Numbered from the stretch's first letter, positions 1-5,195 are shown. The stretch is DNA of 6,691 nt from Hungatella sp. UBA5982 (GCA_002429965.1 DJBG01000187.1:5537-12227); one strand, 5' to 3'. The notes: generated from the sequence alone by a model not told the origin. Numbers and translations: made by a program.

Positions 1-906
1 AAGCGGGCCAATATGCCGCTTTACAGCCTGCTGGGCGGAAAGTGCCGGGAAGGAATCGCAGTTTACAGACATGCGGATGGAAGCTCCATCGAAGAGGTGG
101 AAGAATGCATTCGCGGGTATATGGAGGAAGGATACCGTTACATCAGGTGCCATATGGGCACCTATGGCGGAAACTTCGACGGAAAAATACAGAGAATCGT
201 AAAGCCTGACAATGCACCGGAGGGAGCATATTTCCATCCGAGAATGTATATGCAAAGCGTTTATAAGCTGTTTGACCGGGTTCGCAGGGATATTGGCTGG
301 GAAGTGGAGCTCATGCATGATGTTCATGAACGTTTAAGCTTTGCCGAGACACTGGAATTTGCCCGGGAGATGGAGCAGTACAAGCTGTTTTTCCTGGAGG
401 ATTCTCTTGCACCGGAGCATGTGGAGTTCTTTAAGACCCTGCGGCATCATACCATCCTTCCTCTGGCAATGGGAGAGCTGTTTACCAATCCCAATGAATG
501 GAAGTCCATCGTACAGAACCAGTGGATCGATTATATGAGAGTTCATTTAAGTGATATCGGAGGACTCACCCCTGCCAGAAAGCTGGCACATTTTTGTGAG
601 GCTTATGGAGTGCGGACAGCCTGGCATGGGCCAAATGACTTATCTCCTATTGGAATGGCAGTGCAGATGCATCTGGATTTAAACAGCCACAATTTCGGAA
701 TACAGGAATTTTCAGGCTTCAGCGAAGCGGAGCAGGAGGTATTCCCGGGCTGTCCGGTGATCCGAGAAGGATATGCCTACGTAAACGGCAAGCCGGGAAT
801 TGGAGTCGGTTTTGATGAAAAAGCAGCGGAAAAATATCCTGCGGTTGATATGGATCATGGCTGGCTCTTTTCAAGGCTTCCCGACGGAACACCTGTAAGA
901 CCATAG
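1..906 (+). CDS. Enolase-superfamily sugar-acid dehydratase, RspA/mannonate dehydratase-like (5' partial)
   Basis: The reading frame is open from base 1 (KRAN precedes the Met at 13), and KRANMPLYSLLGGK matches the conserved segment before the barrel domain of the mandelate racemase/enolase superfamily. The start and the N-terminal capping domain, roughly 100 residues, therefore lie upstream, and the ATG at 13 is internal. Numbering from that Met, the likely Mg2+ ligands are D103 (in HDVHERL), E129 (in FFLED) and E155 (in MGELF). H105 and H205 (in WHGPNDLSP) fit the acid/base positions of the RspA/ManD subgroup. The C-terminal GIQEF, GIGVGFDEKAAEKYP and RLPDGT blocks also fit RspA. Members dehydrate sugar acids such as D-mannonate or D-gluconate in the cytoplasm; the substrate here cannot be read from sequence. 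No clear terminator follows, and the gene is functionally unrelated to the ribosomal cluster downstream. Confidence 0.88.
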   Translation, partial: KRANMPLYSLLGGKCREGIAVYRHADGSSIEEVEECIRGYMEEGYRYIRCHMGTYGGNFDGKIQRIVKPDNAPEGAYFHPRMYMQSVYKLFDRVRRDIGWEVELMHDVHERLSFAETLEFAREMEQYKLFFLEDSLAPEHVEFFKTLRHHTILPLAMGELFTNPNEWKSIVQNQWIDYMRVHLSDIGGLTPARKLAHFCEAYGVRTAWHGPNDLSPIGMAVQMHLDLNSHNFGIQEFSGFSEAEQEVFPGCPVIREGYAYVNGKPGIGVGFDEKAAEKYPAVDMDHGWLFSRLPDGTPVRP

Positions 907-990
907 CAAAAAAATACAGAATACATATTACTAAAGAAGCAGGTCCGGCTGGAACCGATTTAAAAAACCATAAAATTCTACTAACCGGAC

Positions 991-1019
991 TTGCAATTTC
1001 TCTGCTTACATGATATAAT
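991..1019 (+). promoter_or_regulatory. SigA promoter P1 of the rpmG-secE-nusG-rplK-rplA cluster
   Basis: TTGCAA at 991-996 and a perfect TATAAT at 1014-1019 are separated by 17 bases. A TG one base upstream of the -10 (1011-1012) makes it an extended -10. Transcription should start near 1026, giving a leader of about 170 nt before rpmG. Confidence 0.75.
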
Positions 1020-1060
1020 GGCGAAATACCGTAAATATCATTGTTTTACATAAAAAAAGA

Positions 1061-1089
1061 TTGACGAATCCTGGCCTGTGTGTTATAGT
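1061..1089 (+). promoter_or_regulatory. SigA promoter P2 of the rpmG-secE-nusG-rplK-rplA cluster
   Basis: TTGACG at 1061-1066 and TATAGT at 1084-1089 are separated by exactly 17 bases. The predicted start is near 1096, about 100 nt before the rpmG GTG. With P1 it forms a tandem pair, as expected for a highly expressed translation operon. Confidence 0.8.
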
Positions 1090-1197
1090 AATTGGGCGAA
1101 TGGAAGAGCTTAGGTCTTTTTTTTATGCTCAAAATTACTTGCGGCAGAAAAAGGGACTTAAAACACAACAATGAAAATTTAAGTGGAGGTGGAAGTC

Positions 1198-1347
1198 GTG
1201 CGCACAAAAATCACACTGGCATGTACTGAATGCAAACAGCGTAATTACAACATGACCAAGGATAAGAAGACTCATCCGGACAGAATGGAAACTAAAAAGT
1301 ACTGCAAATTCTGTAAGAGCCATACAATGCACAAGGAAACAAAGTAA
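1198..1347 (+). CDS. rpmG: 50S ribosomal protein L33 (zinc-ribbon form)
   Basis: This 49-residue gene uses a GTG start and is easily missed by ATG-based calling. A strong ribosome binding site, GGAGGTGG at 1185-1192, lies 5 bases upstream. The protein opens [12 protein letters not shown] and keeps both CxxC pairs, C9/C12 and C36/C39, so it is the zinc-binding (C+) form of L33, a small protein of the large ribosomal subunit near the E site. The length is normal for bacterial L33. It is the first gene of the cluster, 24 bases before secE and downstream of two promoters. rpmG directly before secE and nusG is a common Firmicutes arrangement, which supports the call. A zinc-free paralogue may exist elsewhere in the genome but is not visible here. 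Confidence 0.95.
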   Translation: MRTKITLACTECKQRNYNMTKDKKTHPDRMETKKYCKFCKSHTMHKETK

Positions 1348-1371
1348 TCAGTTTGTAAAGGACGTGAAATT

Positions 1372-1575
1372 ATGGGAGATACAGTGAATAACGAGGGTGC
1401 TCAGAAGAAGAACTTTTTTAAGGGTCTGAAATCTGAGTTTGTAAAAATCGTTTGGCCTGACAAAGAAACCGTAACGAAACAGACGATCGCTGTTATGTCT
1501 GCAGCGATTGCTTTAGGACTGATTATCGGAATTCTTGATCTGATCATCAAGTTTGGTCTCAGTTTTATCTTATAA
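1372..1575 (+). CDS. secE: Preprotein translocase subunit SecE
   Basis: SecE is the small essential membrane subunit that clamps SecY in the SecYEG protein-export channel. The 67-residue product has the usual single-span form of Gram-positive SecE. A charged cytoplasmic N-terminus is followed by the conserved amphipathic segment at residues 20-36 (KSEFVKIVWPDKETVTK). One transmembrane helix then spans about residues 38-60. AAGGA at 1358-1362 lies 9 bases before the ATG. It follows rpmG by 24 bases and precedes nusG by 23 bases, the standard secE-nusG pairing. Nothing is odd about it. Confidence 0.96.
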   Translation: MGDTVNNEGAQKKNFFKGLKSEFVKIVWPDKETVTKQTIAVMSAAIALGLIIGILDLIIKFGLSFIL

Positions 1576-1598
1576 TTCGTAAGGGTTAAGGTGAGTTT

Positions 1599-2114
1599 AT
1601 GTCAGAAGCACATTGGTATGTAGTTCATACCTATTCAGGTTATGAGAATAAAGTAAAGGTTGACATTGAGAAAACAATCGAAAACAGAAACTTACAGGAT
1701 CAGATTCTGGAAGTATCGGTACCGTTAGAATCCGTCATCGAATTGAAGAACGGCGTCGAAAAGAAGGCCGATAAAAAGATGTTTCCCGGCTACGTACTGA
1801 TTCACATGGTCATGAATGACGATACATGGTATGTGGTGCGTAATACCCGTGGAGTGACAGGCTTTGTAGGTCCTGGATCAAAACCGGTTCCTCTGACAGA
1901 AGAAGAGATGGAGAAACTTGGGTTCAAGAACGAAGAGGTCATTATTGGCTTTGAAGTGGGAGATACCGTTGTGGTAACTTCCGGTGCATGGAAGGATACG
2001 GTTGGTGCTATCAAGTCCATCAACGAAGGTAAGAAAACCATCACCATGAGCGTTGAAATGTTCGGCCGGGAGACTCCGGTAGAATTAAACTTCAGCGAAG
2101 TGAAAAAGATGTAA
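1599..2114 (+). CDS. nusG: Transcription termination/antitermination factor NusG
   Basis: NusG binds the RNA polymerase clamp and affects pausing, termination and transcription-translation coupling. The 171-residue protein has the NGN domain at about residues 5-108 (HWYVVHTYSGYENKV near the start, then PGYVLIHMVM and VRNTRGVTGFVG). The KOW domain lies at about 119-170 (EVGDTVVVTSGAWKD, then SVEMFGRETPVEL near the end). Length and both domains are normal. AAGGTGAG at 1588-1595 is the ribosome binding site. It sits between secE and rplK, as in most bacteria. The 85 bases after its stop carry a hairpin and an L1-binding-site mimic that belong to rplK. Confidence 0.97.
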   Translation: MSEAHWYVVHTYSGYENKVKVDIEKTIENRNLQDQILEVSVPLESVIELKNGVEKKADKKMFPGYVLIHMVMNDDTWYVVRNTRGVTGFVGPGSKPVPLTEEEMEKLGFKNEEVIIGFEVGDTVVVTSGAWKDTVGAIKSINEGKKTITMSVEMFGRETPVELNFSEVKKM

Positions 2115-2125
2115 CAAGTAAAAGC

Positions 2126-2147
2126 GGCTTATACCGGTGTATAGGCT
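2126..2147 (+). promoter_or_regulatory. Hairpin in the nusG-rplK spacer
   Basis: TATAC at 2130-2134 pairs perfectly with GTATA at 2139-2143 around a CGGT loop. The stem extends outward through G-U and G-C pairs to about 2127/2146. No T-run follows, so it is not an intrinsic terminator. It ends two bases before the L1-site mimic and may stack on it or act as an RNA processing site; both ideas are inference. Confidence 0.45.
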
Positions 2148-2148
2148 C

Positions 2149-2176
2149 GTGGGAGGGAAATCCCCGACAATACCAC
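2149..2176 (+). promoter_or_regulatory. Ribosomal protein L1-binding site mimic before rplK (L1 leader, copy 1)
   Basis: GTGGGAGGG at 2149-2157 and CCCCGACAATACCAC at 2162-2176 fold into an outer GTGG/CCAC stem, an asymmetric GA versus GACAATA internal loop, and an inner GGG/CCC hairpin. From memory, this matches the L1-stalk site of 23S rRNA, which carries GUGGGAGG on one strand and CCGAC...AAUACCAC on the other. L1 is known to repress its own operon through such a mimic. The motif ends 8 bases before the rplK ribosome binding site, so bound L1 would block initiation. Confidence 0.85.
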
Positions 2177-2199
2177 ATTTATTTAGGAGGTGCCTAATT

Positions 2200-2628
2200 A
2201 TGGCAAAGAAAGTAACAGGATATATCAAATTGCAGATTCCAGCAGGAAAGGCTACACCAGCTCCTCCTGTAGGTCCGGCACTTGGACAGCATGGTGTAAA
2301 CATCGTACAGTTTACAAAGGAATTCAACGCAAGAACAGCTGATCAGGGAGACTTGATCATCCCGGTAGTTATCACTGTTTATGCTGACAGAAGCTTCAGC
2401 TTCATAACCAAAACTCCACCGGCTGCTGTATTATTAAAGAAGGCCTGCAAGATCAAATCCGGATCTGCAGTTCCTAATAAGACTAAGGTAGCTACGATTA
2501 CCAAGGCTGAATTACAGAAGATTGCTGAACTGAAGATGCCAGACTTAAATGCTGCATCCGTTGAAACGGCTATGAGTATGATCGCCGGTACCGCAAGAAG
2601 TATGGGTATTACGGTAGTAGAAGCATAA
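2200..2628 (+). CDS. rplK: 50S ribosomal protein L11
   Basis: L11 forms the base of the GTPase-associated centre of the large subunit together with 23S rRNA helices 43-44. The 142-residue protein has the N-terminal domain with the proline-rich [17 protein letters not shown] (residues 14-30). The linker region is [13 protein letters not shown], and the C-terminal RNA-binding signature is [14 protein letters not shown] (112-125) followed by GTARSMGI. The start at 2200 is chosen because TAGGAGGTG at 2184-2192 lies 7 bases upstream and family members begin MAKK. A longer frame from a GTG at 2137 would add 21 residues encoded by the regulatory leader and is rejected. It is probably repressed by L1 through the mimic at 2149-2176. 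Confidence 0.97.
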   Translation: MAKKVTGYIKLQIPAGKATPAPPVGPALGQHGVNIVQFTKEFNARTADQGDLIIPVVITVYADRSFSFITKTPPAAVLLKKACKIKSGSAVPNKTKVATITKAELQKIAELKMPDLNAASVETAMSMIAGTARSMGITVVEA

Positions 2629-2644
2629 TTTTCTTGGCAAATTT

Positions 2645-2728
2645 TTCTTAATGAAAGCGTACGTGAGCGAAGCTTGATTTTAGAAAAACAGCCGTTCGAC
2701 GAGCCGTTGGGCGAATCGAACTTCCTTA
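2645..2728 (+). repeat. Candidate structured RNA element, copy A (rplK-rplA spacer)
   Basis: This 84-nt element recurs at 4248-4329. The 3' 50 bases (2679-2728) match the second copy at 42 of 50 positions without gaps. Proposed fold: outer stem P1 pairs TAA 2649-2651 and GAA 2653-2655 with TTC 2722-2724 and TTA 2726-2728. P2 pairs AGC 2656-2658 with GCT 2672-2674. P3 pairs GTTCGA 2694-2699 with TCGAAC 2716-2721 and has an inner GCC/GGC stem (2703-2705 with 2710-2712) beyond a tandem G-A internal loop. I do not recognise the family. There is no T-run, so it is not an intrinsic terminator. It ends 29 bases before the L1-site mimic of rplA. Confidence 0.7.
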
Positions 2729-2757
2729 TAATATCGCAGTTAACAAAGTTTTAGAAC

Positions 2758-2786
2758 GTGGGAGGGAAAATCCCCGACAATACCAC
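2758..2786 (+). promoter_or_regulatory. Ribosomal protein L1-binding site mimic before rplA (L1 leader, copy 2)
   Basis: This is the same motif as at 2149-2176 with one extra A in the apical loop: GTGGGAGGG at 2758-2766 and CCCCGACAATACCAC at 2772-2786. It ends directly against the rplA ribosome binding site (AGGAGG starts at 2788), so L1 bound here would directly hide the site. The near identity of the two copies, inside otherwise different spacers, argues for selection. Confidence 0.85.
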
Positions 2787-2802
2787 TAGGAGGTTATATA
2801 GA

Positions 2803-3498
2803 ATGAAAAGAGGAAAAAGATACGCAGAGGCAGCTAAAACAGTAGATCGTTCTGTTCTCTACGATGCACCAGCAGCAATCTCTTTAGTTAAGCAGAATGC
2901 AAGTGCTAAATTTGATGAAACCATTGAAGCTCATATCAGAACCGGTTGTGATGGACGTCACGCAGACCAGCAGATCCGTGGTGCGGTTGTACTTCCCCAC
3001 GGTACAGGTAAGACTGTTCGTATTTTAGTTTTCGCTAAAGGTCCAAAGGCTGATGAAGCACAGGCCGCAGGCGCAGATTATGTTGGAGCTGAGGAACTGA
3101 TTCCGAAGATCCAGAACGAAGGCTGGTTGGAGTTTGATGTAGTTGTTGCTACACCAGATATGATGGGTGTTGTTGGCCGTCTGGGACGTGTCCTGGGACC
3201 AAAGGGCTTAATGCCAAACCCAAAAGCTGGTACTGTTACCATGGATGTAACAAAAGCAATCAACGATATCAAAGCTGGTAAGGTTGAGTACAGACTTGAT
3301 AAGACAAATATTATCCACGTGCCAGTTGGAAAAGCTTCTTTCGCAGAAGATCAGTTAGCGGACAACTTCCAGACGCTTATTGATGCAATCGTCAAAGCAA
3401 GACCAAGTACAGTTAAGGGTGCCTACTTAAAGAGTGTTACACTGGCTTCCACTATGGGGCCTGGCGTAAAGCTTAACGTAGCAAAGTTAATGAACTAA
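2803..3498 (+). CDS. rplA: 50S ribosomal protein L1
   Basis: L1 binds the mobile L1 stalk of 23S rRNA, assists release of deacylated tRNA, and in many bacteria represses its own mRNA. The 231-residue product is of normal length. Visible blocks include [20 protein letters not shown] (residues 51-70), [20 protein letters not shown] (116-135), MPNPKAGTV (137-145) and VPVGKASF (173-180), covering both RNA-binding domain halves. The start at 2803 is chosen because TAGGAGGT at 2787-2794 sits 8 bases upstream. A GTG at 2758 would extend the frame by 15 residues but lies inside the L1-site mimic. The 174-base gap after rplK makes translational coupling to rplK unlikely, which fits its having its own L1 site. 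The next promoter begins 13 bases past its stop, with no terminator between. Confidence 0.97.
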   Translation: MKRGKRYAEAAKTVDRSVLYDAPAAISLVKQNASAKFDETIEAHIRTGCDGRHADQQIRGAVVLPHGTGKTVRILVFAKGPKADEAQAAGADYVGAEELIPKIQNEGWLEFDVVVATPDMMGVVGRLGRVLGPKGLMPNPKAGTVTMDVTKAINDIKAGKVEYRLDKTNIIHVPVGKASFAEDQLADNFQTLIDAIVKARPSTVKGAYLKSVTLASTMGPGVKLNVAKLMN

Positions 3499-3511
3499 TT
3501 TTGTTTTGTGA

Positions 3512-3540
3512 TTGACATTAATTATAAATAATGTTATACT
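3512..3540 (+). promoter_or_regulatory. SigA promoter of rplJ-rplL
   Basis: A perfect TTGACA at 3512-3517 and TATACT at 3535-3540 are 17 bases apart, with an extended -10 TG at 3532-3533. Transcription should start near 3547, just before the L10 leader. It lies immediately after rplA, so rplJL can be transcribed both from here and by read-through from upstream. Confidence 0.85.
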
Positions 3541-3548
3541 ACTCAAGT

Positions 3549-3676
3549 ATTGACTGCCGAAGACAGCAGGTGCCGCAAGGCATAAGGTGCTAACGCCTGC
3601 CGAGGAATGTACAAGAATCATTTTATTTAAATGAATTGTAGACCTCTCTGTCCATCCGGCGGAGAGGTTTTTCTTT
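3549..3676 (+). promoter_or_regulatory. Ribosomal protein L10 leader with intrinsic terminator
   Basis: The segment has the conserved features of the Firmicutes L10 leader: the CTGCCGAAGACAGCAGG block (3554-3570), a TGCC-GCAA-GGCA hairpin (3571-3584), and the closing GCAGG/CCTGC stem (3566-3570 with 3596-3600) followed by CGAGG. A second hairpin pairs TACAA/TTGTA and TCATTT/AAATGA (3610-3640). The terminator stem ACCTCTC/GAGAGGT (3642-3648 with 3662-3668, extendable by wobble pairs) is followed by T5. GAGG at 3602-3605 could pair with CCTC at 3643-3646 as an antiterminator. In the known system, L10 with L12 binds such leaders to lower rplJL expression. The leader acts here on both promoter-derived and read-through transcripts. 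Confidence 0.88.
3642..3673 (+). terminator. Attenuator terminator in the L10 leader
   Basis: A 7-bp perfect stem, ACCTCTC 3642-3648 with GAGAGGT 3662-3668, extends to about 11 bp with wobble pairs around a CATCC loop. T5 at 3668-3672 follows. It lies about 70 bases before rplJ, so it must be bypassed for expression. Confidence 0.8.
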
Positions 3677-3687
3677 GCGGTTTATAC

Positions 3688-3717
3688 GAGCGGGCCTTAC
3701 GGGCAACCGGGAGGCTC
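3688..3717 (+). promoter_or_regulatory. GC-rich fold between the L10 attenuator and rplJ
   Basis: GAGC at 3688-3691 can pair with GCTC at 3714-3717, enclosing GCC-TTAC-GGGC at 3694-3704. The fold ends 10 bases before the rplJ ribosome binding site (AGGAGGT, 3727-3733). It could affect translation initiation, but this is based on pairing only. Confidence 0.35.
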
Positions 3718-3741
3718 AGACTAAACAGGAGGTAAACCATA

Positions 3742-4245
3742 ATGGCAAAAGTTGAATTAAAGCAACCAGTTGTAAGCGAGATCAAGGAATTACTTGATGG
3801 CGCTGAGTCAGCGGTAGTTGTAGATTACCGTGGTATCTCAGTTGCTCAGGATACAGAGCTTCGTAAGAAATTAAGAGAGGCTGGTATTTCCTACAAAGTA
3901 TATAAAAATACTATGATCCGTTTCGCTGCTAAGGGTACAGCATTTGAAGCCCTGGATCCAAATCTGGAAGGACCTACAGCAATCGCTGTATCCAAGACAG
4001 ATGCAACAGCTCCGGCAAGAATCCTGGCTGAGTTTGCTAAGACTGCTCCGGCTTTGGAAATCAAAGGCGGCGTTGTAGAAGGCAATTATTATGATGCAAA
4101 GGGTATGGAGAAGATCTCCGGTATTCCTTCCAGAGATATCCTTCTTGGAAGGTTGCTTGGAAGCATCCAGTCTCCTATCACAAACTTTGCTCGCGTTCTC
4201 AAGCAGATTGCAGATGCTCAGGGCGGAGAAGCAGCAGAAGCGTAA
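3742..4245 (+). CDS. rplJ: 50S ribosomal protein L10
   Basis: L10 anchors the L7/L12 stalk: its N-terminal domain binds 23S rRNA and its C-terminal helix carries the L12 dimers. The 167-residue protein has the family N-terminus (VVVDYRGISVAQDTELRKKL, residues 25-44). It also has YKVYKNTMIRFA (51-62) and the FAKTAPALEIKGGVVEG block. A long C-terminal helical tail from about residue 133 ends in an acidic, alanine-rich QGGEAAEA. AGGAGGT at 3727-3733 lies 8 bases before the ATG. Expression should be set by the L10 leader. Its stop is followed after only two bases by the repeated RNA element, copy B, which separates it from rplL. Confidence 0.97.
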   Translation: MAKVELKQPVVSEIKELLDGAESAVVVDYRGISVAQDTELRKKLREAGISYKVYKNTMIRFAAKGTAFEALDPNLEGPTAIAVSKTDATAPARILAEFAKTAPALEIKGGVVEGNYYDAKGMEKISGIPSRDILLGRLLGSIQSPITNFARVLKQIADAQGGEAAEA

Positions 4246-4247
4246 AA

Positions 4248-4330
4248 TTCTTAATGAAGGTAAGCACAGCGCACCTGAATTTAGAAGATTAGCCGTTCGA
4301 TGAGCTATCAGGCGAATCGAACTTCCTTAA
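4248..4330 (+). repeat. Candidate structured RNA element, copy B (rplJ-rplL spacer)
   Basis: This is the second copy of the element at 2645-2728. P1 pairs TAA 4252-4254 and GAA 4256-4258 with TTC 4323-4325 and TTA 4327-4329, keeping the same T/C mismatch as copy A. P2 is GGT 4259-4261 with ACC 4273-4275, where copy A has AGC with GCT: two compensatory pair changes. P3 keeps GTTCGA/TCGAAC (4295-4300 with 4317-4322), a tandem G-A internal loop, and an inner GCT/GGC stem (4304-4306 with 4311-4313) in which a C-G pair became U-G. The apical loop differs (ATCA versus GTTG). It ends 17 bases before the rplL ribosome binding site. Function unknown. Confidence 0.7.
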
Positions 4331-4360
4331 AAAACATATTAAATACGGAGGTATATTATA

Positions 4361-4732
4361 ATGGCAAAGTTAACAACAGCTGAATTTATCGAAGCAATCA
4401 AAGAATTATCTGTATTAGAATTAAATGAATTAGTAAAGGCATGTGAGGAAGAATTTGGTGTATCTGCAGCAGCAGGCGTAGTAGTTGCAGCAGCAGGTCC
4501 TGCAGCAGCAGAAGAAGAGAAGACTGAATTCGACGTTGAATTAACTGAAGTTGGTCCTAACAAGGTTAAGGTTATCAAGGTTGTTCGTGAAGCTACAGGC
4601 TTAGGCTTAAAGGAAGCTAAAGACGTAGTTGATGGCGCTCCTAAGGTAATAAAGGCTGGCGCTTCCAAGGAAGAGTCTGAGCAGATCAAGGCTTCCTTAG
4701 AGGCTGAAGGCGCAAAAGTAACCTTAAAGTAA
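4361..4732 (+). CDS. rplL: 50S ribosomal protein L7/L12
   Basis: L7/L12 is the multicopy acidic stalk protein that recruits and stimulates the translational GTPases. The 123-residue product has the helical N-terminal dimerisation domain at residues 1-33 and a flexible Ala/Gly/Val hinge at about 35-53 ([19 protein letters not shown]). The globular C-terminal domain at 55-123 includes [20 protein letters not shown] and [22 protein letters not shown] at 4347-4352 lies 8 bases before the ATG. The gene is separated from rplJ by 115 bases holding RNA element B, and is closed by a terminator instead of running on into rpoB. Codon use is strongly biased (GCA, GTT, TTA, AAG), as expected for a very highly expressed gene. 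Confidence 0.98.
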   Translation: MAKLTTAEFIEAIKELSVLELNELVKACEEEFGVSAAAGVVVAAAGPAAAEEEKTEFDVELTEVGPNKVKVIKVVREATGLGLKEAKDVVDGAPKVIKAGASKEESEQIKASLEAEGAKVTLK

Positions 4733-4753
4733 TTTTATTTTATGGCTATTTTG

Positions 4754-4799
4754 GACAGGGTTTGTACCTTTTAAAAAAGGGACAGGACCCTGTCTTTTT
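4754..4799 (+). terminator. Intrinsic terminator after rplL
   Basis: GACAGGGT at 4754-4761 pairs with ACCCTGTC at 4787-4794, and CCTTT/AAAGG (4767-4771 with 4776-4780) forms an inner stem. T5 at 4795-4799 follows. It starts 21 bases past the rplL stop and ends the ribosomal protein transcript. Confidence 0.85.
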
Positions 4800-4823
4800 C
4801 TAGTTTAAAATAACAGAATAGTC

Positions 4824-4852
4824 TTGACAATTTTGTAAATTCAGGTTAGAAT
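4824..4852 (+). promoter_or_regulatory. SigA promoter of the cold-shock gene
   Basis: A perfect TTGACA at 4824-4829 and TAGAAT at 4847-4852 have 17-base spacing. The start should fall near 4859, leaving an unusually long leader of about 130 nt before the cold-shock start codon. Confidence 0.8.
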
Positions 4853-4882
4853 GTACGTGTATTATCGAATGGAGTTATGATT

Positions 4883-4942
4883 TCACATATTTTTGTAAGT
4901 CATTATTTTCGGATGATGATTTACAAAAATATGTGATTTTTT
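4883..4942 (+). terminator. Very stable terminator-like hairpin in the cold-shock leader
   Basis: A perfect 16-bp stem (4883-4898 with 4921-4936) continues through nine more pairs, including three G-U, to 4907/4912. It is capped by a TTCG tetraloop at 4908-4911. T6 at 4937-4942 follows directly. This has every part of an intrinsic terminator, yet it sits between the promoter and the coding region. It may attenuate transcription, release a short RNA of about 85 nt, or be melted or bypassed under cold or translation stress. Confidence 0.75.
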
Positions 4943-4991
4943 GTTTCAGGCGATATATCAAATATTTTTTATTTTATAGGAGGTACACGTT

Positions 4992-5195
4992 ATGAACAAC
5001 GGTACAGTAAAATGGTTTAATGGTGCTAAGGGATATGGTTTCATCGTAAATGACGCAACAGGCGAGGAAGTTTTCGTACATTTCTCCGGCATCGTTTCTG
5101 ATGGTTACAAGACTCTGGAAGAAGGCCAGAAAGTAACTTATGAAACAACAGAAGGAAACCGTGGTCTGCAGGCAGTTAACGTTTGCATGGCTTAA
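4992..5195 (+). CDS. Cold-shock protein, CspA/CspB family
   Basis: This 67-residue protein is a single cold-shock domain, an OB-fold that binds single-stranded RNA and DNA and acts as an RNA chaperone. [18 protein letters not shown] opens the domain. RNP1 is KGYGFI at residues 13-18 and RNP2 is VFVHF at 27-31, with the expected aromatic residues. AGGAGGT at 4978-4984 lies 7 bases before the ATG. It stands alone between its own promoter and a strong downstream terminator, so it is monocistronic. The 130-nt leader with a terminator-like hairpin suggests regulation after transcription starts. The C-terminus ends VNVCMA instead of the more usual VTV-type end, which is a small variation. Genomes of this type usually have several paralogues, so no specific symbol is given. 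Confidence 0.96.
   Translation: MNNGTVKWFNGAKGYGFIVNDATGEEVFVHFSGIVSDGYKTLEEGQKVTYETTEGNRGLQAVNVCMA

Larger units (their letters stand above)
907..1197 (+). other. Intergenic region upstream of rpmG
   Basis: This 291-base gap holds no supported gene. A 6-bp inverted repeat, GTCCGG at 943-948 and CCGGAC at 985-990, has a 36-base spacer and no T-run, so it is not a convincing terminator. Two promoter-like sites follow, listed separately. A T8 run at 1117-1124 is preceded only by a weak 4-bp stem. No tRNA gene is visible, although some clostridia carry tRNA-Trp near rpmG/secE. Confidence 0.6.

Noticed and set aside
943..990. GTCCGG/CCGGAC inverted repeat as a terminator for the dehydratase gene
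   Set aside because: The spacer is 36 bases and no T-tract follows the second arm, which also runs into the first promoter.
1094..1103. GGGCGAAT similarity between the rpmG leader and the P3 stem of the repeated RNA element
   Set aside because: Only one strand of the stem is present and the pairing partner is missing, so chance similarity is likelier than a third copy.
1104..1124. Possible terminator before rpmG (AAGA/TCTT stem followed by T8)
   Set aside because: The stem is only four base pairs plus a mismatch, too weak for an intrinsic terminator; kept only as a T-tract note.
2694..2721. GTTCGA...TCGAAC read as a tRNA T-arm or tRNA-like gene
   Set aside because: No acceptor, D or anticodon arms can be placed around it, and the loop is not a T-loop; it fits better as a stem of the repeated element.
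4339..4689. Minus-strand open frame of 116 codons opposite rplL
   Set aside because: It is the antisense shadow of the Ala/Lys-rich rplL sequence, with no ribosome binding site and low-complexity Ser/Ala/Thr composition.
4877..4936. 19-codon open frame covering the cold-shock leader hairpin, a possible leader peptide
   Set aside because: The GGAG upstream is only two bases from the ATG, codon content shows no regulatory run, and a frame this short is expected by chance.
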